NCBI RefSeq assembly: GCF_001557115.1
Contig: NZ_LSKQ01000312.1
Location: forward strand, 1-31,275
DNA: 31,275 bases
From: Erythrobacter sp. CCH5-A1
Lineage (GTDB): Bacteria > Pseudomonadota > Alphaproteobacteria > Sphingomonadales > Sphingomonadaceae
Direction of reading: 5' to 3'
Every line of letters starts with the position of its first letter. The first letter of the stretch is position 1. The notes below the pieces were generated by a model. That model did not search any database. It was given only the letters and a program-made list of their open reading frames with translations, and had not been told where the DNA came from. The position numbers and the translations under genes are program-made. Of the stretch, positions 31,216-31,275 are shown piece by piece.

Positions 31216-31275
31216 TTACTTGACGCCCATTTCCCCGAGCAGGCGCTGCGCGCCGTCGACCTTGTCCATCGTCCA
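31216..31275 (-). CDS. C-terminal end of an unidentified gene, cut by window
   Basis: The last 19 codons plus TAA are visible on the - strand, reading WTMDKVDGAQRLLGEMGVK. The fragment is too short to name. It is followed after 92 bp by glk on the same strand; the intervening 21-bp element suggests glk has its own promoter. Confidence 0.6.
   Translation of the reverse strand, partial: WTMDKVDGAQRLLGEMGVK

Overview
This GC-rich window looks like the chromosome of an alphaproteobacterium of the order Sphingomonadales (Erythrobacter/Novosphingobium-like). The reasons are the TonB-receptor-based sugar loci, the Entner-Doudoroff genes, a SigF/NrsF sigma/anti-sigma pair, FucP-type and sucrose-type MFS carriers, and uniform high-GC gene packing. 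This is inferred from protein character, not from a database search. No rRNA, tRNA, CRISPR array, insertion sequence or other mobile element was seen.

Region 1 (1-8116) reads as a sulfoquinovose (SQ, the sulfolipid head group) locus of the oxidative desulfurisation (sulfo-SMO) type. On the + strand it encodes a GH31 sulfoquinovosidase with the K/E/R/W sulfonate-pocket pattern, a LacI regulator, an aldo-keto reductase (SmoB-like) and an SsuD-like flavin-dependent monooxygenase (SmoC-like). A TonB-dependent receptor and an MFS carrier run divergently on the - strand. No ABC importer or flavin reductase is in the window. The expected products are sulfite and free glucose. Region 2 (8117-10833) holds a two-gene acyl-CoA dehydrogenase pair behind a 365-bp leader with a palindromic operator-like site. 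Region 3 (10903-12219) is an ECF sigma factor SigF with its DUF1109 membrane anti-sigma NrsF, preceded by a matching GTAACC-N16-CGAA promoter.

Region 4 (12226-20239) is a sucrose/fructoside utilisation locus. An SUT-type MFS carrier and a LacI repressor (- strand) diverge from a TonB receptor, a signal-less GH68 beta-fructosidase, a ROK fructokinase and a secreted esterase (+ strand). Two identical 16-bp LacI operators lie in the divergent promoter. Region 5 (20412-31275) is central sugar catabolism: zwf-edd-eda (- strand), a FucP-family hexose carrier divergent from a third LacI regulator, an orphan 125-aa protein, and glk overlapping a divergent PEP-carboxylase-like gene.

The parts fit together. 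SQ and sucrose degradation both deliver hexose; glucose is phosphorylated by Glk and enters the Entner-Doudoroff route through Zwf, Edd and Eda. The most unusual signals are (a) a PEP-carboxylase homologue whose signature motifs are heavily altered, co-transcribed with glk; (b) a near-identical 21-bp element at almost the same distance before zwf and glk; (c) a long stem-loop abutting the zwf start codon that buries its ribosome binding site; and (d) a receptor/MFS version of the SQ monooxygenase pathway.
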